A DNA stretch of 49,538 nt from UBA10427 sp003500135 (lineage in GTDB: Bacteria; Bacteroidota; Bacteroidia; Cytophagales; Cyclobacteriaceae), in contig CAWZYQ010000007.1 in the NCBI GenBank assembly GCA_963966275.1, positions 1-49,538 on the forward strand. Direction: 5' to 3'. Shown here one piece after another: positions 32,635 to 40,530 of this stretch; the first letter of the stretch is position 1; every line of letters begins with the position of its first letter. Below the pieces are notes generated by a model that ran no database searches, was not told where the DNA came from, and saw only the letters and a list, made by a program, of their open reading frames with translations. The position numbers and the translations under genes are program-made.

Positions 32635-34034
32635 TCAAAAAATTCCTGTTTGAAATTTAATAAATATAATTCTTCGGTTGCCCGCGTCACTGCTGTATAC
32701 AACCAACGTATATATTCGTGGCCCAGTTGCATATCACCCCAAAGGCTTTGATCTACAAACACGATTTTCCATTGCCCGCCTTGCGATTTATGGCATGTTA
32801 GCGCATAGGCAAATTTCACCTGCAGGGCGTTGAGATATTCATCTGTTTGTAAGGCCTCCTTTAATGCTTTACGTGTATTTATATCATTATAAGATTCCAT
32901 TACCTGCTGGTACAGGCTACGGTTTTGTTCGTTACTCAATGCCGGCGTTTTGGTATATAAAGTATCCAGAATTATTTTAGCATCGAAAGGTTCCATGTCC
33001 GGATAGTCGATCATTTGCAGCCGCAGGGTTGCAAAGCGAAAGCCATATCGGTCTTCAAAGTCGATGATCTTTCGAACTTCAACAAAGTCGCCATTGGCAA
33101 TAAATCCGGCTTCGCTATCAGTATCTATGGTTTGATAGTTATTGCGAACGACCATCAGAATATCACCTGCTTCCAACTCTTCATCGTAATACATGATCGT
33201 TCGCCGAATTAACTGATTATATTGAACAGCCTGCCAGTTTGATCTACAGACAATTGTCGTATTTTCAACACCGAATTTCTGATACGCATACTGAAGGCCG
33301 TCTTCTAACTTGTCGGCATTCATCCTGTAGATATCGCGAAATTTCTTTGTTTTAAACTGAATAGTTGGATTTTTCACAGACAGGGAATTCCGTAAATTGG
33401 TTGCATTTATCAATATGCCCGATCCTGCCTCCTGCCTCACCACATCTTTCAGCTCAATTGCCCATACTTTAAGGCGGAATAGATCTTTGAGGTAGTTTTC
33501 GTCGAGAGCTGGACTTTCCATTGCACCTACAGGAGGCAATTGTGCCAAATCACCAACCAGGATCAGTCGGTTGTCTTCATTTTCGAATACATAATGGATG
33601 AGGTCTGCAATTAAGCTGTTTTTGCCAAATTCAGCCTTGTCAGACAGCATAGATGCCTCATCGACTATAAAAACGGTTTTGGTATGATAGTTTTTAACCT
33701 TTTTGAATTGCAGTTCACCTGATGCCGGATCAGCTACCTGTTTGTACATTTTTTTATGTATGGTATAAGCCGGACGTCCTGCATAATTGCTCATTACTTT
33801 GGCTGCGCGTCCCGTGGGCGCCATTAAAATATATTTCAGGTTAAAAAGTGGAAAAACATTTACTAAAGTACTGATCAGGCTTGTTTTACCCGTTCCGGCA
33901 TACCCTTTGATCACCAGGCACTTTTTCTTCTCTTTTTCTTCAACATAAGAATCTAGCATATTAAACAACCTTGCCTGGCCCTCTGTGGGCTCATAGGGGA
34001 ATTTCTGTCGAAGGATATTGGAAATTTTGGGCAT
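32631..34034 (-). CDS. RecD-like superfamily 1 DNA helicase
   Basis: ATP-dependent SF1B helicase related to RecD/TraA, 467 residues and thus a compact RecD2-like core without long N-terminal domains. Motifs in order: Walker A G44-Y-A-G-T-G-K-T51, VFIVDEASML (Walker B, about 125-134), LVGDLAQLPPVG (motif III, about 160-171) and the C-terminal UvrD_C_2-type block ALTCHKSQGGQW, followed by YTAVTRATEELYL (motifs V-VI). It probably acts in DNA repair or recombination, but no RecB/RecC or AddAB genes are adjacent. DUF1573 follows with a 4-base ATGA overlap. A Nudix gene is divergent from it. Confidence 0.93.
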   Translation of the reverse strand: MPKISNILRQKFPYEPTEGQARLFNMLDSYVEEKEKKKCLVIKGYAGTGKTSLISTLVNVFPLFNLKYILMAPTGRAAKVMSNYAGRPAYTIHKKMYKQVADPASGELQFKKVKNYHTKTVFIVDEASMLSDKAEFGKNSLIADLIHYVFENEDNRLILVGDLAQLPPVGAMESPALDENYLKDLFRLKVWAIELKDVVRQEAGSGILINATNLRNSLSVKNPTIQFKTKKFRDIYRMNADKLEDGLQYAYQKFGVENTTIVCRSNWQAVQYNQLIRRTIMYYDEELEAGDILMVVRNNYQTIDTDSEAGFIANGDFVEVRKIIDFEDRYGFRFATLRLQMIDYPDMEPFDAKIILDTLYTKTPALSNEQNRSLYQQVMESYNDINTRKALKEALQTDEYLNALQVKFAYALTCHKSQGGQWKIVFVDQSLWGDMQLGHEYIRWLYTAVTRATEELYLLNFKQEFFE

Positions 34035-34129
34035 CTGACGTTAAATCGCGATTTTTGGCATAGTTAACATTTTTTCATCACTCGATAAACATACTGAATC
34101 AATTCTCTATTCATTTCATTCAATATATA

Positions 34130-34627
34130 ATGGGAAGTAAATCAAATATCATCAACCAAACTTATGGTAATAGATTAAGAGTACGTGTTTGTGGAATACT
34201 AATTGAAAAGGACAAAGTTTTAATGGTTAAACACCAGTCTATTGGCGCTTCGGGGGTTTTTTGGGCGCCACCTGGTGGAGGAATGGAGTATGGTGAAGAT
34301 GCACAGCTGACGTTAAAACGGGAATTCAGGGAAGAGACTGGGCTCGAAGTTGAAGTAAAAGAATTGTTGTTTGTCAATGAATATCTCAATAAACCGCTAC
34401 ATGGAATAGAGCTTTTTTTTGAGGTAAAAAGCAGGGGAGGGACATTAAAAAAAGGGCATGACCCAGAAATGAGTGTTAAAGATCAAATAATTGAATCAGT
34501 GGAGTGGCTCGATATAGATAAAATAAATGCCATGCCGAGCAGTCATCTTCACAATGCCTTTTGGGAGTTGGGTGATCTGAACAAAATTTTTGAAAAAAAA
34601 GGATATATTAAGCGTACCCAATATTGA
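34130..34627 (+). CDS. Nudix hydrolase
   Basis: Cytosolic pyrophosphohydrolase of 165 residues. The Nudix box is complete and canonical: G50-G-G-M-E-Y-G-E-D-A, ending REFREETGL at about residue 72, in the GX5EX7REUXEEXGU pattern. The core begins LRVRVCGILIEKDKVLMVKHQ, a form seen in many broad-specificity family members, and the substrate cannot be predicted. The short N-terminus (SKSNIINQTYGN) is polar. It stands alone: divergent from the helicase gene and followed by a gap of about 280 bases. Confidence 0.92.
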   Translation: MGSKSNIINQTYGNRLRVRVCGILIEKDKVLMVKHQSIGASGVFWAPPGGGMEYGEDAQLTLKREFREETGLEVEVKELLFVNEYLNKPLHGIELFFEVKSRGGTLKKGHDPEMSVKDQIIESVEWLDIDKINAMPSSHLHNAFWELGDLNKIFEKKGYIKRTQY

Positions 34628-34634
34628 ACCGGAC

Positions 34635-34672
34635 TTTTGCTTCAAGTGTTTTATCCCATGAGGCAAAATTTT
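34635..34672 (+). terminator. Weak terminator-like hairpin after the Nudix gene
   Basis: TTTTGCTTCA (34635-34644) can pair with TGAGGCAAAA (34659-34668) through ten pairs including one G-U, with a 14-base loop, followed by TTTT. It is AT rich and the loop is large, so termination may be inefficient. The rest of the gap up to 34906 holds no gene I can support. Confidence 0.4.
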
Positions 34673-34906
34673 ATATCGCATTTTTATCATTAATATATGT
34701 GAAATGTGGTTTTCGTGGACCTGCTTATTTAAAACAAATTAATCTTTGGTATTTGAAGATTTTTGGCTCGATTAGTCAATAAATATATGGCCCTTTCGAC
34801 AAATTCTACTTTATTGAAGAATTCAGGTTAATGCAATTGCTTTTGGCAAAAAATTGTATTAATAGGAGGAAAATAATTATACTTGCAGAAAATAAATGTT
34901 AGCAAA

Positions 34907-35698
34907 ATGAATCTCACCAAAATTTTTTCTGTTGTATTCTTTCTGATTGCCGTGGCTTTGGCCTACTTTCTTGTAGACAGTGTTAAGTCTAAGATCGACC
35001 AGGATCAATTGATTGCAGATCAGGAAGCCTTAGTGATTGATAAACTTAAAATGATTCGTGATGCCGAAATTGCTTTTCAGGCGGTTCATGGCAAATATAC
35101 CGGAAACTGGGACTCTTTGATCAGTTTTGTAGATACCGGAAGGGTGTATCTGATAGAAAGAAAAGAGACGGTTATTACGCTGGAATATGGTGCGGATAGT
35201 GTCAACATTGAGATTGACACTTTGGGATATGTACCCGTAAAAGATTCTTTATTTGTGATCAAAAACAATGTAAAAGCACTTATTGATGGTGTAGTGGAAA
35301 AAGTCAATGTTTCAGAAGGCCAAACGGTAGAAAAAAAGGATGTTCTTGCGGAGTTGAGAAGTAGCCAAAGCCGTCGGTCAACGAAACTTAGAGCTGGAAA
35401 CGCTGGCACGATAGAAAGGGTTTATGTAAAAGATGGTGAAGAAGTTACAAAAGAGGATGCTGTTGTTAAATTGATTTGGCCGAGAATTGAAGATCTTTCA
35501 AGATTACCCTACATACCAGGTACAGATAAGAAATTTGAATTATTTGCAGGTCAAATAGAAAAAGGTGGCCTTACGGTTTCTGTTTTCGAGGCGAAAGATA
35601 CCAATCCAATCAACCCTGATAGACTTGAAGGCGGAATAAAAGAGCCTCTAAAAGTTGGTTCAAGGATTGACGTATCGACATCAGGTAACTGGGAATAA
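34907..35698 (+). CDS. Membrane-anchored protein with inserted lipoyl/HlyD-like barrel-sandwich domain
   Basis: Unrecognised 263-residue protein. The ATG at 34907 is preferred to an upstream TTG because it places the helix at the start (LTKIFSVVFFLIAVALAYFLV, 3-23). The next part (25-117) has a pilin-like look: a helix with KLKMIRDAEIAFQAVHGKYTGNWDSLI, then strands. Residues about 118-191 resemble the two halves of a barrel-sandwich hybrid domain, as in HlyD adaptors: KALIDGVVEKVNVSEGQTVE, ending LAEL, and AGNAGTIERVYVKDGEEV, ending VVKLI. No biotinyl or lipoyl lysine motif is seen. The C-terminus (PYIPGTDKKFELFAGQIEKG, ending TSGNWE) looks conserved. DUF3822 and coaD follow. Confidence 0.65.
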   Translation: MNLTKIFSVVFFLIAVALAYFLVDSVKSKIDQDQLIADQEALVIDKLKMIRDAEIAFQAVHGKYTGNWDSLISFVDTGRVYLIERKETVITLEYGADSVNIEIDTLGYVPVKDSLFVIKNNVKALIDGVVEKVNVSEGQTVEKKDVLAELRSSQSRRSTKLRAGNAGTIERVYVKDGEEVTKEDAVVKLIWPRIEDLSRLPYIPGTDKKFELFAGQIEKGGLTVSVFEAKDTNPINPDRLEGGIKEPLKVGSRIDVSTSGNWE

Positions 35699-35701
35699 AC
35701 A

Positions 35702-36586
35702 TTGAATAACGAGATTACGACTGATTTTAAGCTCTTAAAAAAAGTAAAAGACCCCAATTTTGATATCGATCAGTTGGATCACTACCAGCTGTCGGTCATG
35801 ATTGGGGTTCGTGACTTACAACTTATGGTAGTCGATACCCGAAATGCACGGGTAATGCTCTTGGAGGACTATCTTTTAAAGGAAAGTACTACTGATGAGG
35901 ATAAACTACATTTTGTCAGTCAACTCTATTATGAGCACCATCTACTTCTTGCAGGCTTCTGGAAAAAAATAAAGATCATTTTTAAAGGAAAAAAATTCAG
36001 CCTCATTCCTGAGCCATTGTACGATGAAGAAAATAAAGCTGCTTTGCTTTATATCAATGCGAAACCTTCAATATTGCCACATTCCATATTAAATACGAGG
36101 CATAACGAGCAAAATATGATCAATCTGTTTTCTGTAGATCAGATTTGGCTGGACTACTTTGAAAAGACTTACCCCGGTACAAAACTGGAATTTTCTCATC
36201 AAAGTAGCGTTCTAATATACGGCGCCGTGAGGATGATCACTGGAGGATCAAATGCTATGATGCTTTATATTGACCGTTTTTCTATGCACGTAGTGGTGGT
36301 GAAGTCAGGAAAGCTACAGTTTTACAATCGGTTTGAGATAAAAAAATTCGATGAATATGTGAAATATTTCAGAATGGTTGCGAAAGAAATGAATATTGAC
36401 CTAAAACATGAAAAGGTAAGGCTTTTCGGGTTTTTGGGACGCAATACACCGCATTATAACGAGCTTAAAAAATATATTCACAACCTTCACTTTGGTAATC
36501 GCCCTTCATATATCAATATGGGTTATGTATTTGATGAAATATCGGAGCATCAATACTTCGATCTTTTATCTTCATTTCAAGCTTAA
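35702..36586 (+). CDS. DUF3822 family protein
   Basis: Cytosolic protein of 294 residues in the Bacteroidota DUF3822 family. A TTG start at 35702, three bases after the upstream stop, is the most likely start; the next in-frame ATG would remove about 31 residues including part of the first strand. The sequence suggests an actin/ASKHA-like duplicated fold (YQLSVMIGVRDLQLMVVDTRNARVM near the start, NAMMLYIDRFSMHVVVVKSGKLQFYNRFEI near 185), but without phosphate-binding loops I can verify. It sits between the barrel-sandwich protein and coaD, an arrangement I believe recurs in Cytophagales. Function unknown. Confidence 0.85.
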   Translation: MNNEITTDFKLLKKVKDPNFDIDQLDHYQLSVMIGVRDLQLMVVDTRNARVMLLEDYLLKESTTDEDKLHFVSQLYYEHHLLLAGFWKKIKIIFKGKKFSLIPEPLYDEENKAALLYINAKPSILPHSILNTRHNEQNMINLFSVDQIWLDYFEKTYPGTKLEFSHQSSVLIYGAVRMITGGSNAMMLYIDRFSMHVVVVKSGKLQFYNRFEIKKFDEYVKYFRMVAKEMNIDLKHEKVRLFGFLGRNTPHYNELKKYIHNLHFGNRPSYINMGYVFDEISEHQYFDLLSSFQA

Positions 36587-36595
36587 CCTAGGCTC

Positions 36596-37054
36596 ATGAC
36601 AGAACCCAAAGTAGCTTTGTTTCCAGGATCTTTTGACCCTTTTACCAAAGGGCATGAAGATATTGTAAAAAGAGGATTACAGCTTTTTGATAAGGTAGTA
36701 ATCTGCATCGGACACAATTCTCAAAAGAAAAGGTATTTTGATATTGACCTGATGATAGAAAAAATAAAGGAAGCATTTGATAATTCAGGAGCTATTGAAG
36801 TGGTTACGTACAATGACTTGACGGCCACACTTGCCCGGAATTATAATGCTAAATATTTGTTAAGAGGTTTAAGGAATACAACCGATTTCGAATATGAAAA
36901 TAGTATTGCTCAAGTCAATAAAAGGCTAAATGTCGATCTGGAAACGGTCTTTTTAATTACCTCGCCTGAATATGCATTCATCAGTTCCTCAATAATCAGG
37001 GAAGTTCACCGCTACGAAGGTGATGTGACTCCTTATTTGCCTTATAGACTTTGA
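36596..37054 (+). CDS. coaD: Pantetheine-phosphate adenylyltransferase
   Basis: Fourth step of coenzyme A synthesis: transfers AMP from ATP to 4'-phosphopantetheine in the cytosol. The 152-residue length is typical. The nucleotidyltransferase motif is LFPGSFDPFTKGHEDI (about 8-23, with the T/HxGH element as TKGH). The RGLRNTTDFEYE substrate loop and the ISSSIIREV motif (in place of the usual ISSTxVRE) are intact. It follows DUF3822 by 9 bases. Its 3' end overlaps the convergent Nudix gene by 13 bases. Confidence 0.97.
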   Translation: MTEPKVALFPGSFDPFTKGHEDIVKRGLQLFDKVVICIGHNSQKKRYFDIDLMIEKIKEAFDNSGAIEVVTYNDLTATLARNYNAKYLLRGLRNTTDFEYENSIAQVNKRLNVDLETVFLITSPEYAFISSSIIREVHRYEGDVTPYLPYRL

Positions 37055-37734
37055 TTTTCCCGTTTTTTCTGAAGCTTATAATATTTCTTAAAAACATGCC
37101 TTATCGAAGGGTAAGTATTGTAAAAGGCTTGTTTTAACTCTTTTTGATCCATCCATTGTATGGCTTCTATATCCTCTTCTTCCTGTGGTTTCATATTCTG
37201 GTCATCAATACAGGCCATACGGTACCAAATGGTCTTTTTTAGTATGTTTTTGCCATTTCTTTTATATGTATGCCAGGTGTTACCGATTTTTTCTTCCAGT
37301 TTAACCTTGATATTGCATTCTTCTTCCACTTCTCTTATCGCACCTTCTTTGATAGATTCGTGTTTTTCAAGCTTTCCTTTTGGCAAATCCCACTTTTTCA
37401 GGCGATAGATTAAAAGCACATCATCACCTTTTTCCACAAGTCCACCGGCGGCAATCACAATAGTAAACATCGCCTTTAACTTCTTTTTCACTTCGTCATA
37501 TTGATCAACTATAAAGGTTACTTCTTCCAGTTTTTTGTATTTATTCTGCTTTAAATGTGTCAGATAGCTCTTTATATGGTCGATTGAGGCATGTTTGATT
37601 AATGTGTCCCCTGTTATTTTTGAAATGTCGAATCCTAATTCAGAAGTTTCATAGATGTGGTCATATTCATGGGTTGACCTCGTTTTTTCCGGTGGGATAA
37701 TATTGACGGGAATGTCGTTAATAAAAATCTTCAT
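37042..37734 (-). CDS. Nudix hydrolase with N-terminal extension
   Basis: A 230-residue protein in two parts. Residues 1-88 form an N-terminal domain I do not recognise (MKIFINDIPVNIIPP and later LTHLKQNKYKKLEEVTFIVD), longer than a plain Nudix enzyme has. Residues about 89-215 form the Nudix domain, with the box G120-K-L-E-K-H-E126, ending REVEEECNI (142). The glycine near the end of the box is Asn141. The catalytic REVEEE part is intact. The box context WDLPKGKLEKHES resembles polyphosphate/dinucleotide hydrolases of the MutT type, but the substrate is unknown. It overlaps coaD tail to tail and is divergent from pyrE. Confidence 0.88.
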   Translation of the reverse strand: MKIFINDIPVNIIPPEKTRSTHEYDHIYETSELGFDISKITGDTLIKHASIDHIKSYLTHLKQNKYKKLEEVTFIVDQYDEVKKKLKAMFTIVIAAGGLVEKGDDVLLIYRLKKWDLPKGKLEKHESIKEGAIREVEEECNIKVKLEEKIGNTWHTYKRNGKNILKKTIWYRMACIDDQNMKPQEEEDIEAIQWMDQKELKQAFYNTYPSIRHVFKKYYKLQKKRENQSL

Positions 37735-37788
37735 GCCACTTCAATTGTTATGCAAGGATAAAAAAAATAGAGCGCCATCAAAAATTTT

Positions 37789-37796
37789 TATATTTG
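37789..37796 (+). promoter_or_regulatory. Possible -7 box of pyrE
   Basis: TATATTTG matches TAnnTTTG 19 bases before the ATG at 37816, giving a leader of only about 10-13 bases. No TTG lies at the usual distance upstream, so the promoter may need an activator or be weak. Confidence 0.4.
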
Positions 37797-37815
37797 TGCG
37801 CCAAAACAATATATT

Positions 37816-38466
37816 ATGTCCGTATCACTTTTCAACTCTAAAAATGCAGCCATCGTTGCTTCCAAATTATTATCTGTTGGAGCTATTCAGCTTCGACCCG
37901 ACCAACCCTTTACCTGGGCTTCGGGTTGGAAATCCCCCATTTATTGCGATAACCGATTATCACTGTCTTTTCCCGAAGTTCGGACATACATCAAACAATT
38001 ACTGGCGGGCTGTATACAGGATAGTTTTCCATCGGCAGAAGTGATTTCAGGCGTTGCTACTGCCGGTATTCCCCAGGGGAGTTTAGTGGCTGATGTGCTG
38101 GGCTTACCATTTACCTATGTTCGCTCAAAAGCTAAGGGACATGGAATGGAAAACATGATAGAAGGGAAAATAGAAGCCGGACAAAAAGTTGTGGTGGTTG
38201 AAGATCTGGTTTCTACCGGGGGCAGTTCATTAAAAGCCGTGGAGAGTCTCAGGGCAGCGGGGGCTGAGGCGCTGGGTATGGTGGCCATATTCACTTATGG
38301 TTTCCAGGTTTCAGAAGAGAACTTTTCAAAAGCAAATTTACAGCTGGTTGCCCTTAGTGATTATGATCATCTGATTGATGAAGCTTTAAGGCAGGGAGTA
38401 GTAGCTGAAGCCCATAAGGAAGCGCTAGCAGCATGGCGTCAGGATCCTGCTCATTGGGGTAAATAA
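37816..38466 (+). CDS. pyrE: Orotate phosphoribosyltransferase
   Basis: Fifth step of UMP synthesis: joins orotate and PRPP to give orotidine-5'-phosphate. In 216 residues the N-terminal part (IQLRPDQPFTWASGWKSPIYCDNR, about 21-45) carries the orotate-binding loop. GVATAGIPQGSLVADVLGLPF and YVRSKAKGHGMEN follow. The PRPP motif is VVVVEDLVSTGGSSL (about 116-130). All look functional. It is the only intact pyrimidine-pathway gene in the window besides the degenerate dihydroorotase homologue. The 3' end overlaps the TIGR02757 gene by 16 bases. Confidence 0.96.
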   Translation: MSVSLFNSKNAAIVASKLLSVGAIQLRPDQPFTWASGWKSPIYCDNRLSLSFPEVRTYIKQLLAGCIQDSFPSAEVISGVATAGIPQGSLVADVLGLPFTYVRSKAKGHGMENMIEGKIEAGQKVVVVEDLVSTGGSSLKAVESLRAAGAEALGMVAIFTYGFQVSEENFSKANLQLVALSDYDHLIDEALRQGVVAEAHKEALAAWRQDPAHWGK

Positions 38467-39248
38467 TCAAACAGAAGATATTTCTCCTGAACGCCAAGGC
38501 CAAACAGGGCGAAATCATATTTTACCGGGTCTTCCGGATCGTATTTTCGGAGATTTTCTGTGAGCTCCAGCGCTGCCATCCAATCGGTTTGTTTTCTTTT
38601 CAAAAGGCCCAGTTTGCGAGCGATGCGTTCTACATGTACGTCCAGGGGGCACACAAGCTGACCCGGCTTGATATTTGTCCATAAGCCAAAATCAACCCCT
38701 CTGTCATCTTGTCGGACCATCCATCTCAAATACATATTCAACCTTTTACAGGCCGACTTTTTAGCAGGGCTGGCAACGTGTTTGCCCGTTCGTACCGGAA
38801 AGTGAGGCAGGGCAGTGAATTTTTCACTAAAATGGTTAAGCCCGTTTTCTATTGCTCCCGAATCATTGATAGGCCCAAAGGAAAAAATTTCTTCAAGAGA
38901 GCCATATTCTGTATATACATTTTGTAAAAATCCGATCGTGTACAAAAGGTCTGTCGCATTAAAAGTTCGATGTTTAAAATGGATCAGGCTTTTTAGGTCC
39001 TTTTCATCATGGTTCAGGCAAAAATCATGTGGGGCCATATCCATAAGCTGCATAAGCTCCTGACACTTGTTGATAATGGTCTTTCGCTGACCCCAGGCCA
39101 GGGTAGCAGCAAAGAACCCCGCTATTTCGATGTCTTGTTTTTTTGTAAAAAGGTGAGGTATGGATATCGGGTCTTCTTCGATAAATTCAGGTTTATTGAA
39201 TTTGTCGTATAATTCGTCCAGCAGAGTTTTAACCTGTGTATTCCGCAC
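38451..39248 (-). CDS. TIGR02757 family protein
   Basis: A 265-residue cytosolic protein of the TIGR02757/DUF2400 family, widespread in Bacteroidota. The family blocks are easy to see: DPISIPHLFTKKQDIEIAGFFAATLAWGQRKTI (about 22-54), ACKRLNMYLRWMVRQDDRGVDFGLWTNI (about 165-195) and LVCPLDVHVERIARKLGLLKRKQTDW (about 198-225). The C-terminal FALFGLGV is also typical. The pattern of a helix-hairpin-like core with conserved R, D and H recalls HhH DNA glycosylases, but function is not established. It begins 10 bases after the LysM gene stop and so is likely in its transcript. Confidence 0.92.
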   Translation of the reverse strand: MRNTQVKTLLDELYDKFNKPEFIEEDPISIPHLFTKKQDIEIAGFFAATLAWGQRKTIINKCQELMQLMDMAPHDFCLNHDEKDLKSLIHFKHRTFNATDLLYTIGFLQNVYTEYGSLEEIFSFGPINDSGAIENGLNHFSEKFTALPHFPVRTGKHVASPAKKSACKRLNMYLRWMVRQDDRGVDFGLWTNIKPGQLVCPLDVHVERIARKLGLLKRKQTDWMAALELTENLRKYDPEDPVKYDFALFGLGVQEKYLLFDYLPQ

Positions 39249-39258
39249 GCAGAGGTTA

Positions 39259-40305
39259 TTAAGGGATGTATGAAATTACCACAGGAAATTTCGCATCAAC
39301 AGCCCCCAATCGGTCATAGGCTTTTTTGGATATTTTGATCAGTATGCCATTGTTGTCCCCGGTGTCTGGTACCTTGCCAACTACACGAACAAAGACACTT
39401 TGATTATTCATTTCGTTTTTCACCTGCATAATTGTACCTATTGGCGCTGTACGGTGCAGAGCGAGATATTTTTTGGTTTCTGCAGTGCCTTCAATCACTT
39501 CGGCAATTCCCGATTCAACTTTTTTCTTTGCAGGTTTAGATGGGTTCATCTCGACACTTGCGTTGGATGCTGTTGCATTTCGATTGATTTCAGGTTTCTG
39601 ATCTGCCTTATTTACCGTGCTGCTACTTTCAGTTTCCTTTTTTGTTGAAGCCAAAACTTCATTTTGTGGTGTCGAATCAGGATTTTTTAAAACGAGCGAC
39701 TGCCCGATGCTTATTTCAGAGGAACTGAGGTTGTTCCAGCTTTTTAAATCTTCTACACTTATATTATATGTCCTGGATATGCTGTAAAGTGTTTCAGAAG
39801 CGCTTACCGTATGAGTTTTTCCGGAATGCTTAATATTTTTATTACTGCTTTCCTTCGTGCCTGAGGAAGTATCTGTTTTTTTCAAGGCCAAAACCTGGCC
39901 TACCGATAAATTATTGCCAGGTAAATCGTTCCAATCTTTCAAATCTTTTATATTGATATTGTATTCCCGGGCAATGGAGTACAAGGTTTCACCTTTCTGT
40001 ACAGTATGTGTTTTATTATCATTGCTTTTACTTAGAGAATTTTTGTTTTGGGCAACTATATCAATAAATATCCTTTGCCCTGCCTTCAATCCGTCTTTTA
40101 GGGTGGGGTTGATTGCCAATAAAGCGTCTGGGGTAGTGCTGTACCTTCTGGAAAGGGAGTATAGGGTTTCTCCTTCCTCTACCACATGTACTATGTAAGT
40201 CTTTCCGGCCCTTGTAGTGGCGCCAATGCTATCAAGAAGATTAAAACTGAATGAGAGGTGATATACAAAAGTCAGTATTAAGATTAGAAGGAACCTGTTT
40301 AACAT
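39259..40305 (-). CDS. Triple-LysM protein with DPBB/RlpA-like C-terminus
   Basis: Exported peptidoglycan-binding protein of 348 residues. A signal peptide (NRFLLILILTFVYHLSFS, about 2-20) precedes three LysM modules at about 37-82, 98-142 and 164-207, each with the ETLYSISRxY core. A serine/lysine-rich linker (208-265) leads to a double-psi beta-barrel domain (about 270-348; YLALHRTAPIGTIMQVKNEM, then FVRVVGKVPDTGDN). The DPBB of RlpA cleaves glycan strands that lack stem peptides, but the catalytic Asp/His pair cannot be confirmed here, so a binding role is also possible. A Bacteroidota promoter box sits 42 bases upstream. Confidence 0.92.
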   Translation of the reverse strand: MLNRFLLILILTFVYHLSFSFNLLDSIGATTRAGKTYIVHVVEEGETLYSLSRRYSTTPDALLAINPTLKDGLKAGQRIFIDIVAQNKNSLSKSNDNKTHTVQKGETLYSIAREYNINIKDLKDWNDLPGNNLSVGQVLALKKTDTSSGTKESSNKNIKHSGKTHTVSASETLYSISRTYNISVEDLKSWNNLSSSEISIGQSLVLKNPDSTPQNEVLASTKKETESSSTVNKADQKPEINRNATASNASVEMNPSKPAKKKVESGIAEVIEGTAETKKYLALHRTAPIGTIMQVKNEMNNQSVFVRVVGKVPDTGDNNGILIKISKKAYDRLGAVDAKFPVVISYIP

Positions 40306-40346
40306 ATTTAAAAAGTATTATCGTGTAAAAAAACGTACCCGTTTTG

Positions 40347-40354
40347 CAAAGATA
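40347..40354 (-). promoter_or_regulatory. Candidate -7 box of the LysM gene
   Basis: On the minus strand this reads TATCTTTG, matching TAnnTTTG, 42 bases upstream of the LysM ATG. TTG elements occur 16 and 23 bases further upstream, on either side of the preferred 19-21 spacing. The rest of 40306-40530 is AT rich with no supportable gene. Confidence 0.4.
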
Positions 40355-40506
40355 AAAAGAATAACCACTCCAATTATCAAGATACATAAACAGTTTCTAT
40401 CAAATAACGTGCAAAAATGCGAACAGTTCTATCAATTTCACACTTGTTTATGTTAAGCTTTATTACATTTACGCAACAGCAAAAACTGTGATTAATAAAT
40501 TCGTTT

Positions 40507-40514
40507 TATTTTTG
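40507..40514 (+). promoter_or_regulatory. Candidate -7 box of the NfeD gene
   Basis: TATTTTTG matches TAnnTTTG and lies 17 bases before the ATG at 40531. A matching -33 TTG is not evident. Confidence 0.4.
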
Positions 40515-40530
40515 TGCAAAATTTAAAAAG

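Noticed and set aside
39700..40200. Direct DNA repeats
   Set aside because: The similarity comes from three LysM modules in one protein and is not a mobile or CRISPR repeat.
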